From an uncultured Flammeovirgaceae bacterium (GTDB lineage: Bacteria > Bacteroidota > Bacteroidia > Cytophagales > Cyclobacteriaceae): a DNA stretch of 12,980 nt. A model generated the notes under the pieces. That model ran no database searches. It worked only from the letters and a program-made list of their open reading frames with translations, and was not told the origin of the DNA. The stretch lies in NCBI GenBank assembly GCA_946480685.1, contig CAMLLI010000026.1, forward strand, positions 1-12,980, written 5' to 3'. Position 1 is the stretch's first letter, and each line of letters begins with the position of its first letter. This document shows positions 1-7,643 of this stretch, in pieces. The translations under genes and the position numbers were made by a program.

Positions 1-2050
1 ATTTCTTTTCATCGAACTCGTAGAAGTCGTCAGTCAGGTCAGCGAGGCGAATCATGCCTTCGCATTTCGTTTCGATGATCTCTACATATAGACCCCACTC
101 GGTTACACCGGAGATCAATCCTTCGTATACCTTGTTCTCGGCAGAAGCCATGAACTCCACCTGCTTGTATTTAATGGAAGCACGCTCCGCATCGGCCGCG
201 CGTTTTTCACGTTCGGATGAATGCAAGCTTTTCTGTTCGAAGTCTTCCTTGCTTACCGGCTTACCATCGTCCAGGTAATGCTGCAACAACCGGTGCACCA
301 TCATATCCGGATACCGGCGGATTGGTGAAGTAAAATGTGCATAATGCTCGAACGCCAAACCAAAGTGACCTTTCGTTTCCGTTGAGTACTTCGCTTTGGC
401 CATGGTGCGTATAGCAAGCTGCTCGAGTATATTTTGCTCGGGCTTACCTTCTATCTTTTCCATCAGATCATTTAACGAACGGCTGATGGATTGCTCCTCC
501 ACGTTCATCTTATGACCAAACTGCTTGGCAAACACCGAGAAGTCTTTCACTTTATCAGGATCCGGGAAGTCGTGTATACGGTATACAAATGTATTCTTCT
601 CTTTACCCTTCTTATAGTTATATACAAAGGTTGCTACCTGCTTATTGGCCAGCAGCATAAACTCTTCAATGAGTTTGTGTGCATCTTTTCTAACCTTGGG
701 TATAACGGCAAGCGGTTTACCTTTTTCGTCAAGCTTGAATTTTACTTCGGTAGTTTCAAAGTTAACGGCACCTTTATTGAATCGCTCTTTACGAAGTTTC
801 TTGGCAAGTGTATTCAGCGTGATCAGCTCGTGCGCATAATCACCTTTACCACTCTCCAATACTTCCTGTGCTTCTTCATAGGTAAAGCGTCTGTCGGAAT
901 GGATGATCGTTCTGCCGAACCATTCACTTTTGATCTTCGCTTTATCGTCCATTTCGAACACAGCGGAGAACGTAAGTTTATCTTCATTTGGACGAAGTGA
1001 ACATAATCCATTCGATAATCTTTCCGGAAGCATCGGTATCGTACGGTCTACCAGGTATACTGAAGTAGCACGATCGTATGCCTCTTTCTCAAGTTCTGAT
1101 TTCAGATCTACATAGTGTGTTACATCGGCAATGTGTACACCGATCTCATAATTACCATTGTCCAGTTTTCTGAACGACAACGCATCATCAAAGTCTTTAG
1201 CATCGAGCGGGTCAATGGTAAACGTAGTGATGTCACGGAAGTCTTTACGCTTCTTGATCTCTTTCTTGGTAATGCCTTCGTCAATCGCTTCTGATTCACG
1301 CTCAACGTGCTCCGGGAACTTGAACGGTAAACCGAACTCTGCCATGATCGAGTGTATCTCGGCTTCGTTCTCACCGGCTTTACCCAGTACATCTACAACT
1401 TTTGCTTCGGGCTTGCGATCATGTTCAGCCCACGAAGTGACTTCAATAATTACCTTATCGCCATTGCGTGCATTGTTGATGTTCTCAGGATATACAAAAA
1501 AGTCCTGGTGCATCTTACGGTAATCCGGCACTACAAAAGCAAAGTTCTTGGACAGTTCTATTTTGCCTACATAGCGCGTACGGTTACGCTTGATCACTTC
1601 CGTAATTTTTCCTTCAGGATGATCACCATGACGTGTTGGTAGTATCTCCAGCTTTACGGTATCGCCATCAACGGCAGATGCCATGTCGCGCGACTTTACA
1701 AATACATCTTCCTTATCTGCGCCTAAGCGAACATATGCGAAGCGTGAGCTTACATGGTCTACTATACCGGTTAACTCTTCGCGTTCACGATTGGTTATAT
1801 AGCTTCCGTTGCTTAATTCTTTGATGCGTTCATCATCTGCTAACTGATAGATCAGGTGCGTTGCCTGCTTTATATCTTCACGTTTTTTAAGACCTAACTT
1901 TTTGAGTAACTGCTTCATGCTATAGGCTCTGCCTGGAGCACTGTCGAGCAGTTGTAAAATGGCGCCTTGCCAGGCATTCTTTAATGATTTGCCTTTCGGT
2001 GCCTTGCTTTTGGTCTTCTTGGGTTTCGATTCTTTTTTCTTCTTGCTCAT
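1..2050 (-). CDS. rnr: Ribonuclease R (3'-5' exoribonuclease), C-terminus cut by window edge
   Basis: RNase R degrades structured RNA processively from the 3' end in the cytoplasm and takes part in rRNA and mRNA turnover. About 683 residues are visible. The order is a Lys-rich N-terminal tail (MSKKKKESKPKK...), a winged-helix-like segment near residues 24-85, cold-shock domains near 90-240, and the catalytic RNB domain from about 270. The RNB active-site motif TIDPLDAKDFDDA lies at residues 278-290 with the expected aspartates D280, D286, D288 and D289, followed by GVHIADVTHYV. Later family hallmarks are AHFTSPIRRYPD and, at the window edge, an S1-domain segment (EGMIRLADLTDDFYEFDEKK). The start is the ATG whose complement is at 2048-2050; the Lys-rich tail follows it directly. 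Only the end of the S1 domain is missing. It is transcribed away from tpx, with 183 bases between the two starts. The identification is firm. Confidence 0.97.
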   Translation of the reverse strand, partial: MSKKKKESKPKKTKSKAPKGKSLKNAWQGAILQLLDSAPGRAYSMKQLLKKLGLKKREDIKQATHLIYQLADDERIKELSNGSYITNREREELTGIVDHVSSRFAYVRLGADKEDVFVKSRDMASAVDGDTVKLEILPTRHGDHPEGKITEVIKRNRTRYVGKIELSKNFAFVVPDYRKMHQDFFVYPENINNARNGDKVIIEVTSWAEHDRKPEAKVVDVLGKAGENEAEIHSIMAEFGLPFKFPEHVERESEAIDEGITKKEIKKRKDFRDITTFTIDPLDAKDFDDALSFRKLDNGNYEIGVHIADVTHYVDLKSELEKEAYDRATSVYLVDRTIPMLPERLSNGLCSLRPNEDKLTFSAVFEMDDKAKIKSEWFGRTIIHSDRRFTYEEAQEVLESGKGDYAHELITLNTLAKKLRKERFNKGAVNFETTEVKFKLDEKGKPLAVIPKVRKDAHKLIEEFMLLANKQVATFVYNYKKGKEKNTFVYRIHDFPDPDKVKDFSVFAKQFGHKMNVEEQSISRSLNDLMEKIEGKPEQNILEQLAIRTMAKAKYSTETKGHFGLAFEHYAHFTSPIRRYPDMMVHRLLQHYLDDGKPVSKEDFEQKSLHSSEREKRAADAERASIKYKQVEFMASAENKVYEGLISGVTEWGLYVEIIETKCEGMIRLADLTDDFYEFDEKK

Positions 2051-2173
2051 GCGAGCGGGTTTTAATTAACTAAACTAAATATGATTCGCTTCTAAATATC
2101 AGCAATTCATATCATTCTACATTCATACGATGCTGCTAATCAAAATAAAATTATGCCATTACAAGAACATAAC

Positions 2174-2181
2174 TAATTTTG
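2174..2181 (+). promoter_or_regulatory. Candidate Bacteroidota -7 promoter element for tpx
   Basis: TAATTTTG matches the Bacteroidota sigma-A -7 consensus TAnnTTTG exactly and lies 52 bases before the tpx ATG, so transcription would start near 2187. No clear TTG -33 element is present at the usual 17-23 base spacing (the region reads TTATGCC), so the promoter is partial by consensus. A small hairpin (CAGGC at 2186-2190 with GCCTG at 2197-2201) would sit at the 5' end of the leader. Confidence 0.45.
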
Positions 2182-2233
2182 AGCGCAGGCATTTTAGCCT
2201 GGTATCCTAAATTTTAACATTTAAGTATTACTC

Positions 2234-2734
2234 ATGGCACAAACAAAACTTGGCGAAGCTGTTGTTAACACGACTGGAAATTTACCGGCAGTGGGTTCTG
2301 CTGCTCCTGATTTCTCTCTGGCAGGTATCGACCTGAAAGAACATTCCTTGAAAGACTATGCAGGTAAAAATATAGTGCTGAATATTTTTCCCAGCATCGA
2401 CACTGGTGTATGCGCTACCTCTGTGCGTACTTTCAACAAGCGTGCTGCTGAAAAATCAGACACGGTAATTCTCTGTATCTCGAAAGACTTACCCTTTGCC
2501 TTTAAACGCTTTTGCGCTGCTGAAGGTATAGACCAGGTTGTAAGTCTGTCGGATTTCCGTAACAAAGGCTTCTCCAAAAATTACGGTGTTGAAATGACTG
2601 ATGGCGGGCTGGCCGGACTGCATGCCCGGTGTGTAGTAGTTATCGACAAACAAGGTAAAGTAAAGTATACCGAGGTTGTTCCAACGATTGGTCAGGAACC
2701 AAATTATGACGCTGCCTTAAACGCTATTGGCTAA
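2234..2734 (+). CDS. tpx: Thiol peroxidase Tpx (atypical 2-Cys peroxiredoxin)
   Basis: Tpx reduces hydrogen peroxide and organic hydroperoxides using thioredoxin as electron donor. The 166-residue product has the normal family length and aligns along its length with E. coli Tpx as I recall it. The peroxidatic cysteine is C60 in NIFPSIDTGVCATSVR, and the resolving cysteine is C94 in FKRFCAAEG. A third cysteine, C81 in VILCISKDLPFA, is also usual for the family. The C-terminal part carries GLHARCVVVID and EPNYDAAL, again as in Tpx. The ATG follows TATTACTC with no Shine-Dalgarno sequence, as is common in Bacteroidota. A TAnnTTTG element lies 52 bases upstream and an 18-bp RNA hairpin begins 8 bases after the stop. 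It probably forms its own transcript, or one shared with the lipoprotein gene downstream. Confidence 0.96.
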   Translation: MAQTKLGEAVVNTTGNLPAVGSAAPDFSLAGIDLKEHSLKDYAGKNIVLNIFPSIDTGVCATSVRTFNKRAAEKSDTVILCISKDLPFAFKRFCAAEGIDQVVSLSDFRNKGFSKNYGVEMTDGGLAGLHARCVVVIDKQGKVKYTEVVPTIGQEPNYDAALNAIG

Positions 2735-2742
2735 ACCTATCC

Positions 2743-2784
2743 GTTATCTGTTAAATGTGGCACAAACTATGTTTAACAGATAAC
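2743..2784 (+). other. Long RNA hairpin between tpx and the LEA14-like lipoprotein gene
   Basis: GTTATCTGTTAAA (2743-2755) is a perfect 13-base inverted repeat of TTTAACAGATAAC (2772-2784). In plus-strand RNA the stem extends inward by five more pairs, three of them G-U, to give 18 continuous pairs around the six-base loop CACAAA. In minus-strand RNA those three pairs become A-C mismatches. The downstream sequence TCTAAACGAG has no U-run, so it is not a canonical intrinsic terminator. It may act as a 3'-end stabiliser, a processing site or an attenuator between the two genes. Confidence 0.7.
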
Positions 2785-2842
2785 TCTAAACGAGCCGCAC
2801 CTTTCATTCCGTGCGTAAAAAATATTATAACATCTTCTTAAC

Positions 2843-3316
2843 ATGAAACACAACACACTTGCGTCTTCAATAGTTCGGCTAAGCATGATTTTTTCTTTTG
2901 TTGCTATACTGTATGGATGCAATACGGATTATGAAGAAGTAAAACTTCGCCAGATACGGGATGTTGTGGTAGATGCCAATACCGAGCCGAGGCTTCGTGC
3001 TACGGCTATCTTTTTTAACCCAAACAACAAACAGGGCAAGCTTCGAAAGATCGATGTAGATATATATGTCAACGGCAAGAAGGCCGGCAAGATTGATCAG
3101 AAATTAAAAACTGTTATACCCGCCAACGGAGAATTTACGGTACCGCTGGAAGTACAACTCGCCATGAAGGAGCTCGGATTTTTTGATACGCTGCTCGGTG
3201 TATTGGGAGGAAAAAAGTTTGAAGTACGCTATGAGGGTTCCCTCAAACTCACTTATCACGGTATACCCTTCCGTGTACCTGTAAAATATAAAGACGAAGT
3301 AAGGGTTCGCTTCTGA
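2843..3316 (+). CDS. LEA type 2 / WHy-domain lipoprotein
   Basis: This is a 157-residue exported lipoprotein. A hydrophobic signal ends in the lipobox ILYGC with C26 as the lipidated residue. The body matches the LEA14/WHy pattern: TAIFFNPNN (residues 54-62), then IDVDIYVNGKKAGK (70-83), then TVIPANGEFTVPLEV (90-104), with a final strand region ending VPVKYKDEVRVRF. Proteins of this fold are single beta-sandwich domains; those in bacterial envelopes have no agreed function. The gene lies 108 bases after tpx, separated by the long hairpin at 2743-2784, and converges on proC with an 18-base gap. Membrane anchoring is inferred from the lipobox alone, and I cannot say which membrane it reaches. 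The family call is good; the role is unknown. Confidence 0.85.
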   Translation: MKHNTLASSIVRLSMIFSFVAILYGCNTDYEEVKLRQIRDVVVDANTEPRLRATAIFFNPNNKQGKLRKIDVDIYVNGKKAGKIDQKLKTVIPANGEFTVPLEVQLAMKELGFFDTLLGVLGGKKFEVRYEGSLKLTYHGIPFRVPVKYKDEVRVRF

Positions 3317-3324
3317 ACGAACCT
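3303..3324 (+). terminator. Weak hairpin at the convergent end of the LEA-like gene and proC
   Basis: GGTTCG (3304-3309) pairs with CGAACC (3318-3323), with a further G-U pair outside, around the loop CTTCTGAA. It overlaps the lipoprotein stop codon and is followed by TCTTC rather than a clean T-run. It is a plausible but weak terminator in the short convergent gap. Confidence 0.35.
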
Positions 3325-3334
3325 CTTCAAAGAA

Positions 3335-4132
3335 TTACTTTACAATTTTATCATACGAAGCACCAATACCTTTTATCAGCGATGAGCTGAATCCCTGGTG
3401 CTCCATCTCGTTCAATCCTACAATGGTGCAACCTTTTGGAGTTGTTACCTTATCGATCTCTGCTTCCGGGTGGCGACCGAGTTTCAATAAAAGTTCGGCA
3501 GCACCCTTTACCGTCTGAGCAGCAATGAGGTTGGCTGTCTTCGCATCGAAACCAATTTCAATACCACCTTGTGTTGATGCGCGTATAAAACGTAACGCAT
3601 ACGCTATACCACAGGCACCCAATACGGTAGCAGCATCCATCAATTTTTCATCTATAGCGATGGTGATGCCGAGCTGATCGAAAAGATCCGTAACATACTT
3701 TACCTGTGCATCACTGGCGCCCTGGTAACAGAGGCAGGTAACGGATTCCTGAATAGCAATGGCTGTATTCGGCATGGCACGAAATATAGGTACACCGTGA
3801 TCAACGATCGCGGCCAGGTCTTTCAGAAATATACCCGTTACTACGCTGATGATGATATGACGTTTGGGGTCAAAGTTCTGCGCAAGCCCTTCCAATACTT
3901 CCTTTACATTATAGGGCTTGAGCGCTACTATAATTACTTCGCTGCTTTGAATGGCTTTCTGATTGTCGCTGGTAATATTAACACCTAACGTTTCGAGCGG
4001 TTGAAGTGCTGCTACATTTCTGCGTGTAACTGTGATCTGCTGCGGAGCTACAAACTGACTTTTGATCAATCCTTCTGCTATGGCTGCTCCTAAATTTCCT
4101 CCGCCAATAATGGCAATCTTTGCGTTCTTCAT
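3335..4132 (-). CDS. proC: Pyrroline-5-carboxylate reductase
   Basis: ProC catalyses the last step of proline synthesis: NAD(P)H-dependent reduction of 1-pyrroline-5-carboxylate to L-proline in the cytoplasm. The 265-residue protein has the normal length. The N-terminal Rossmann motif is IIGGGNLGAAIAEG (residues 8-21), followed by VIIVALKP (67-73). The family motif FRAMPNTAIAI is at 117-127. The C-terminal signature region reads VTTPKGCTIVGLNEMEHQGF (229-248), with PKGC where many members have PGGT. The start codon ATG has its complement at 4130-4132 and sits directly before KNAKIAIIGGG, which fixes it. It runs in the same direction as the lipoprotein gene upstream, but 167 bases separate them, so it probably has its own promoter. 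I found no clear TAnnTTTG element there. Confidence 0.95.
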   Translation of the reverse strand: MKNAKIAIIGGGNLGAAIAEGLIKSQFVAPQQITVTRRNVAALQPLETLGVNITSDNQKAIQSSEVIIVALKPYNVKEVLEGLAQNFDPKRHIIISVVTGIFLKDLAAIVDHGVPIFRAMPNTAIAIQESVTCLCYQGASDAQVKYVTDLFDQLGITIAIDEKLMDAATVLGACGIAYALRFIRASTQGGIEIGFDAKTANLIAAQTVKGAAELLLKLGRHPEAEIDKVTTPKGCTIVGLNEMEHQGFSSSLIKGIGASYDKIVK

Positions 4133-4299
4133 AATAACATCTGATTAGACGGTGTGGTGTGAAAATAAAAACACTTTCTACCACTTCCGCCCGGGGGCCA
4201 GAAGAATTGCAAAATATTTAAAGAGCTTACTTTTATTTGCTAGTATATATGCCGGAGAAGGCAGCGTTCTTAAGATATTTATATAGCGCAAACTATACT

Positions 4300-5028
4300 T
4301 TAATAGGTAGAGCTGAATACCACACTCACGTTGGTATAGTAAATTACCGTTGTGCCTCTATAGCCTGAATCGGTTCCTACCATTAACCACAGCTCACCTT
4401 TATCATTACTGCGTGCAACAAAAGGAACGTAGCTATCGGCATTGGTTCGTGTCACCAATGTAAAATCTGTAATGTTTGCACCGCCTGCTATATTTCCCAA
4501 CACGATGGTATTCTCACCGCGATCGAGTTGTTTTCCTTTATCAACATTCAGTACGTATGAGTTTTCGAGAACAACTTTTTGCGGCTCAACATCCGAAGCA
4601 CCAGCTTTCAAAAAAACACTTTCGCCCGGAGAACCTTCATCGGTAGGCGAAGGTCCTGAAGGTGCATTGGTTGCAAATTGTATCTGGAAAACAAGGTTGT
4701 ATTCGGTGTTGGGATGAAGGCCGGTAACTTTCTTTTTGATAAACATAAAAAGATCGTTACTCAGGTTGGTGCCCGATACCATGATTGCTTTTTTAGAACC
4801 GAGGTGAGCCGGCAGTTCAGTATAACTGTATTGCAGATCGAACTTCAGGGAGTCCTCGCGTGTAGCAGGGTAATCGGAGAAGTCAACTTTCCAATCGTGC
4901 ATCGATTTACTGAAGTCTGAAACATCTGAAAAAACATACAGATCACTTTGCGGCGCATCGTTATCGAGGCTGCACGCTGCACACATACTCCACACTGCTA
5001 ATGCGCTGAGAATCACCCGGCACTTCAT
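4300..5028 (-). CDS. Exported lipoprotein of unnamed family
   Basis: The 242-residue product has a short signal and lipobox (CAAC, lipidated C19), so it is probably membrane-anchored and exposed outside the cytoplasm. The body is rich in beta-strand-like and polar sequence. Distinctive stretches are SGTNLSNDLFMF (85-96), GLHPNTEYNLVFQIQFATN (103-121), GSPGESVFLKAGAS (132-145) and GELWLMVGTDSGYRGTT (211-227). These look like conserved blocks of a compact jelly-roll-like domain, and I have an impression of similar unnamed proteins in other bacteria, but I cannot name a family or a ligand. Nothing catalytic is visible. It is divergent from the GAF-protein gene, with about 200 bases between the two starts. 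The coding call is firm; the function is unknown. Confidence 0.8.
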   Translation of the reverse strand: MKCRVILSALAVWSMCAACSLDNDAPQSDLYVFSDVSDFSKSMHDWKVDFSDYPATREDSLKFDLQYSYTELPAHLGSKKAIMVSGTNLSNDLFMFIKKKVTGLHPNTEYNLVFQIQFATNAPSGPSPTDEGSPGESVFLKAGASDVEPQKVVLENSYVLNVDKGKQLDRGENTIVLGNIAGGANITDFTLVTRTNADSYVPFVARSNDKGELWLMVGTDSGYRGTTVIYYTNVSVVFSSTY

Positions 5029-5176
5029 TTTGATTTCATTTTTTCATTAGACACTTCAACACCAGGGGCGGTTGTAATCACAGGAAAATTTTAAACACGT
5101 AAAAATACTACCCGCATGGAAAGGTGGTTCACCTACTTAATTTAAGGTTTTACACTAAAAAATCCACATTTCCGTC

Positions 5177-5184
5177 TAATTTTA
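5177..5184 (+). promoter_or_regulatory. Possible -7 element upstream of the GAF-protein gene
   Basis: TAATTTTA differs at one base from TAnnTTTG and lies 47 bases before the ATG at 5232. No good -33 TTG was found at normal spacing. If it is used, the message would begin near 5190, which excludes the in-frame GTG at 5124 as a start. The rest of 5029-5231 shows no other feature I can support. Confidence 0.25.
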
Positions 5185-5231
5185 GTGAACCCGGATCGCA
5201 ATACCCCGTATTTTATCACAAGCCACCAACT

Positions 5232-7604
5232 ATGCAAAACACTACTACTATATTTCCCTTCACATCTTTTCTGAATTTCCGCCTGCTGGTGGAACATTGG
5301 GAGGAACGCATCCGCGAAGGACAACTGCCCGCGTTTGCTTCGTTCATCCAAACCTATATAGATGGTGCACCGGAGTTGAAACAACCGATGACCGATGAGG
5401 CGGTGTTTGCCAGGCACAAACCCTTTCTTGATTTTTTAATGTCGGCTGTTATACCCACAGCCAGTGGTGATACAGAGCTCATCGTTGCCTTACAACCTTT
5501 CCGGTTCAAGTCATTATATAGCACGGCAGCATTCGACCGAAATATATCTTTAGACACCTTTGAACAACAGGCACACGCCAATGTACCGGGAGGAAAAATC
5601 ACACTCGGCAAAACCATTCGTGCGTGCATGATGATCCTGGAGAAGTATCAGAGCTTTGGTTTGATTGCCAAGAATCCCAGACCCGTACTGGTAACACTGC
5701 GCGATCCGGTTAGCGGACTTGACAAAGTATACCGCATCGAGATCAACCATAAGTTCTGCGATGTAGTTGCCAAGACAGAATATAAACCCATCGAGAAAAA
5801 CGTCATCAAGTTCTTAATGGAGAAACTATATGATGTTGATCTGTGGCTTCAATATATACATCCGGAAGATTTCGAGTTTCATGGTTTGTTCATCATGCGA
5901 CTGATCGATGTTACGGAACAGGAAATGCTTTCGTCTATCAAGTACGATCTGCTGGAACGTAACGCTGTTACCCGCACCGAAAGTTTTATACAGATACAAC
6001 ACAAGCTTCGGTCGCTCTTCGGCATTCCGGATATGCGTTTGGGTATAGCTTATCTTGACCCTAACAACAACTTAGTAACCAACAGCCAGGCATCCGAATG
6101 CTGGAACAGTGTTACGTGTGGCGATAATATACCTTGCCATGATTTTACGGGCTCGGTATACGAGCGCAGCTGGATGGAAAAACGTTACGTTACCATCGAG
6201 AACCTGGAAGACTACCCGTTCAAATCAGTTATTGAAGATGCATTGGTCAAAAACGGCATCCGGAATATATTACTCGCACCGCTCATCGATGGTGAAGAAA
6301 TTATAGGTATGCTCGAGTTAGCTACACCAACACCTGCCAAACTGAATCCGGTAAGTGCTCATAAAGTAGAAAATGTATTGCCAATGTTTACCGCTGCCGT
6401 GAAGCGTGTAAAGGAAGAGATGTCTACCGAAGTACGTGCGATTATACAGGAAGAATGTACCGCCATTCACCCGGCTGTTCAATGGAAATTTTTTGAAGCC
6501 GGCTTAAACCTGCTGAACAGAAGACGTACCGATGAGAAGGCAACGCTGGACGAGATCGTGTTCAAAGATGTATACCCGCTATACGGACTTGCCGATGTAC
6601 GCAACTCTTCCATTGAGCGCAACATGGCTATTCAGCGCGACCTGCAACAAAACCTGAAGCTTGCCAAAGACCTGCTCACCAAAATATATACTGCCAGCAA
6701 ACTTCCATTACTGGAAGAAGCGATCTTTAAAACAGACGAGCAGCTTCGAAAGATCAACCTCGGACTAGCTTCGGGCGATGAAAGTAATGTGCTCGACTTC
6801 CTGAAGTCGGAGATCAACCCGATGATTGCTCATTTTGAAGAGGATGAAAACCTGCAACGTGCTATAGCCCGCTATCGCGCTAACCTCGACCCAACGTTTG
6901 GGGTAGTGTACAAACGCAGAAAAGCATTTGAAGAAAGCCTTGGACTTATCAACCAGGCGATCAGCGATTACCTGGATGATGCAGAGACGGAAGCGCAAAA
7001 AATGTTTCCGCATTATTTCGAGAAGTATAAAACCGATGGCGTTGAATTCACTATATATCTCGGCAGTTCGCTGGTAAAGAATCGTACGTTTGATGTATTC
7101 AATTTGCGCAACTTCCGCTTGTGGCAATTGCTGGTAATGATTGAGGTGACACGCAAGATCGAAGCACTGAAATTAAAAATGAAAACGGTGCTGGAGATAA
7201 CGCAGTTGATACTGGTGCACGATCAGCCCATCTCCATTCGTTTTCGTCCGGATGAAAAACAATTTGATGTGGATGGCGCCTATGACATCCGCTATGAAAT
7301 TGTAAAGAAACGGATTGACAAAGCGCACATAAAAAATACAGGAGAGAGACTTACACAGCCCGGCAAGCTTGCCATAGTATATAACCAGGCAAAAGTTGAA
7401 GATGAGTATAGACGTTACTTCCATTACCTGAAAGCGAAAGGTATGATTACCGGTGAAGTGGAAGAACTCGAACTGGAAGAGTTGCCCGGAGCCACCGGCC
7501 TGCGTGCATTGCGCATACAAATTGCAAGCGAGCCAGCTTCATTACCTGTTGTTGATAACGACAACCTGTTGAAAGATATAGAAGAAGGATTACGGGTACA
7601 CTAA
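5232..7604 (+). CDS. Large cytoplasmic GAF-domain protein with uncharacterised N- and C-terminal regions
   Basis: The product is 790 residues from the ATG at 5232. An in-frame GTG at 5124 would add 36 residues of unlikely sequence and overlap the probable promoter. There is no signal peptide or membrane segment. Residues about 1-245 form an unassigned region. A GAF domain, a small-molecule or cofactor sensing fold, spans about 249-396 and ends in NILLAPLIDGEEIIGMLELATP. Inside it is a Cys cluster, ECWNSVTCGDNIPCHDF (C290, C296, C302, H303), which could bind a metal or sense redox state. EECTAIHPAVQWKFFEAG follows at about 407-424, then a long helical, charged region (about 425-590). The C-terminal domain carries DGVEFTIYLG (602-611) and DEKQFDVDGAYDIRYE (674-689). 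I see no kinase, cyclase, GGDEF or HTH motif, so the output is unknown. A small lipoprotein gene follows 39 bases later. Confidence 0.85.
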   Translation: MQNTTTIFPFTSFLNFRLLVEHWEERIREGQLPAFASFIQTYIDGAPELKQPMTDEAVFARHKPFLDFLMSAVIPTASGDTELIVALQPFRFKSLYSTAAFDRNISLDTFEQQAHANVPGGKITLGKTIRACMMILEKYQSFGLIAKNPRPVLVTLRDPVSGLDKVYRIEINHKFCDVVAKTEYKPIEKNVIKFLMEKLYDVDLWLQYIHPEDFEFHGLFIMRLIDVTEQEMLSSIKYDLLERNAVTRTESFIQIQHKLRSLFGIPDMRLGIAYLDPNNNLVTNSQASECWNSVTCGDNIPCHDFTGSVYERSWMEKRYVTIENLEDYPFKSVIEDALVKNGIRNILLAPLIDGEEIIGMLELATPTPAKLNPVSAHKVENVLPMFTAAVKRVKEEMSTEVRAIIQEECTAIHPAVQWKFFEAGLNLLNRRRTDEKATLDEIVFKDVYPLYGLADVRNSSIERNMAIQRDLQQNLKLAKDLLTKIYTASKLPLLEEAIFKTDEQLRKINLGLASGDESNVLDFLKSEINPMIAHFEEDENLQRAIARYRANLDPTFGVVYKRRKAFEESLGLINQAISDYLDDAETEAQKMFPHYFEKYKTDGVEFTIYLGSSLVKNRTFDVFNLRNFRLWQLLVMIEVTRKIEALKLKMKTVLEITQLILVHDQPISIRFRPDEKQFDVDGAYDIRYEIVKKRIDKAHIKNTGERLTQPGKLAIVYNQAKVEDEYRRYFHYLKAKGMITGEVEELELEELPGATGLRALRIQIASEPASLPVVDNDNLLKDIEEGLRVH

Positions 7605-7643
7605 CCTTTTTGCTTTTTCATTGTTCTTTGTACCTTCATTTCC

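Noticed and set aside
491..1000. 169-codon open frame on the plus strand
   Set aside because: It lies wholly antisense to the RNase R coding sequence, which shows unbroken family motifs across the same bases; its translation looks random and hydrophobic.
2184..2201. Riboswitch in the tpx leader
   Set aside because: Only a 5-bp stem is present in a leader of about 46 bases, too small for a known riboswitch class.
2758..2773. TGGCAC resembling a sigma-54 -24 element
   Set aside because: The -12 position reads ATGT instead of TTGC, and the bases are part of the hairpin loop and stem.
5124..5231. Upstream GTG start adding 36 residues to the GAF protein
   Set aside because: The added sequence is unlike a protein start, the next ATG at 5232 begins compact sequence, and a probable -7 element lies inside the extension.
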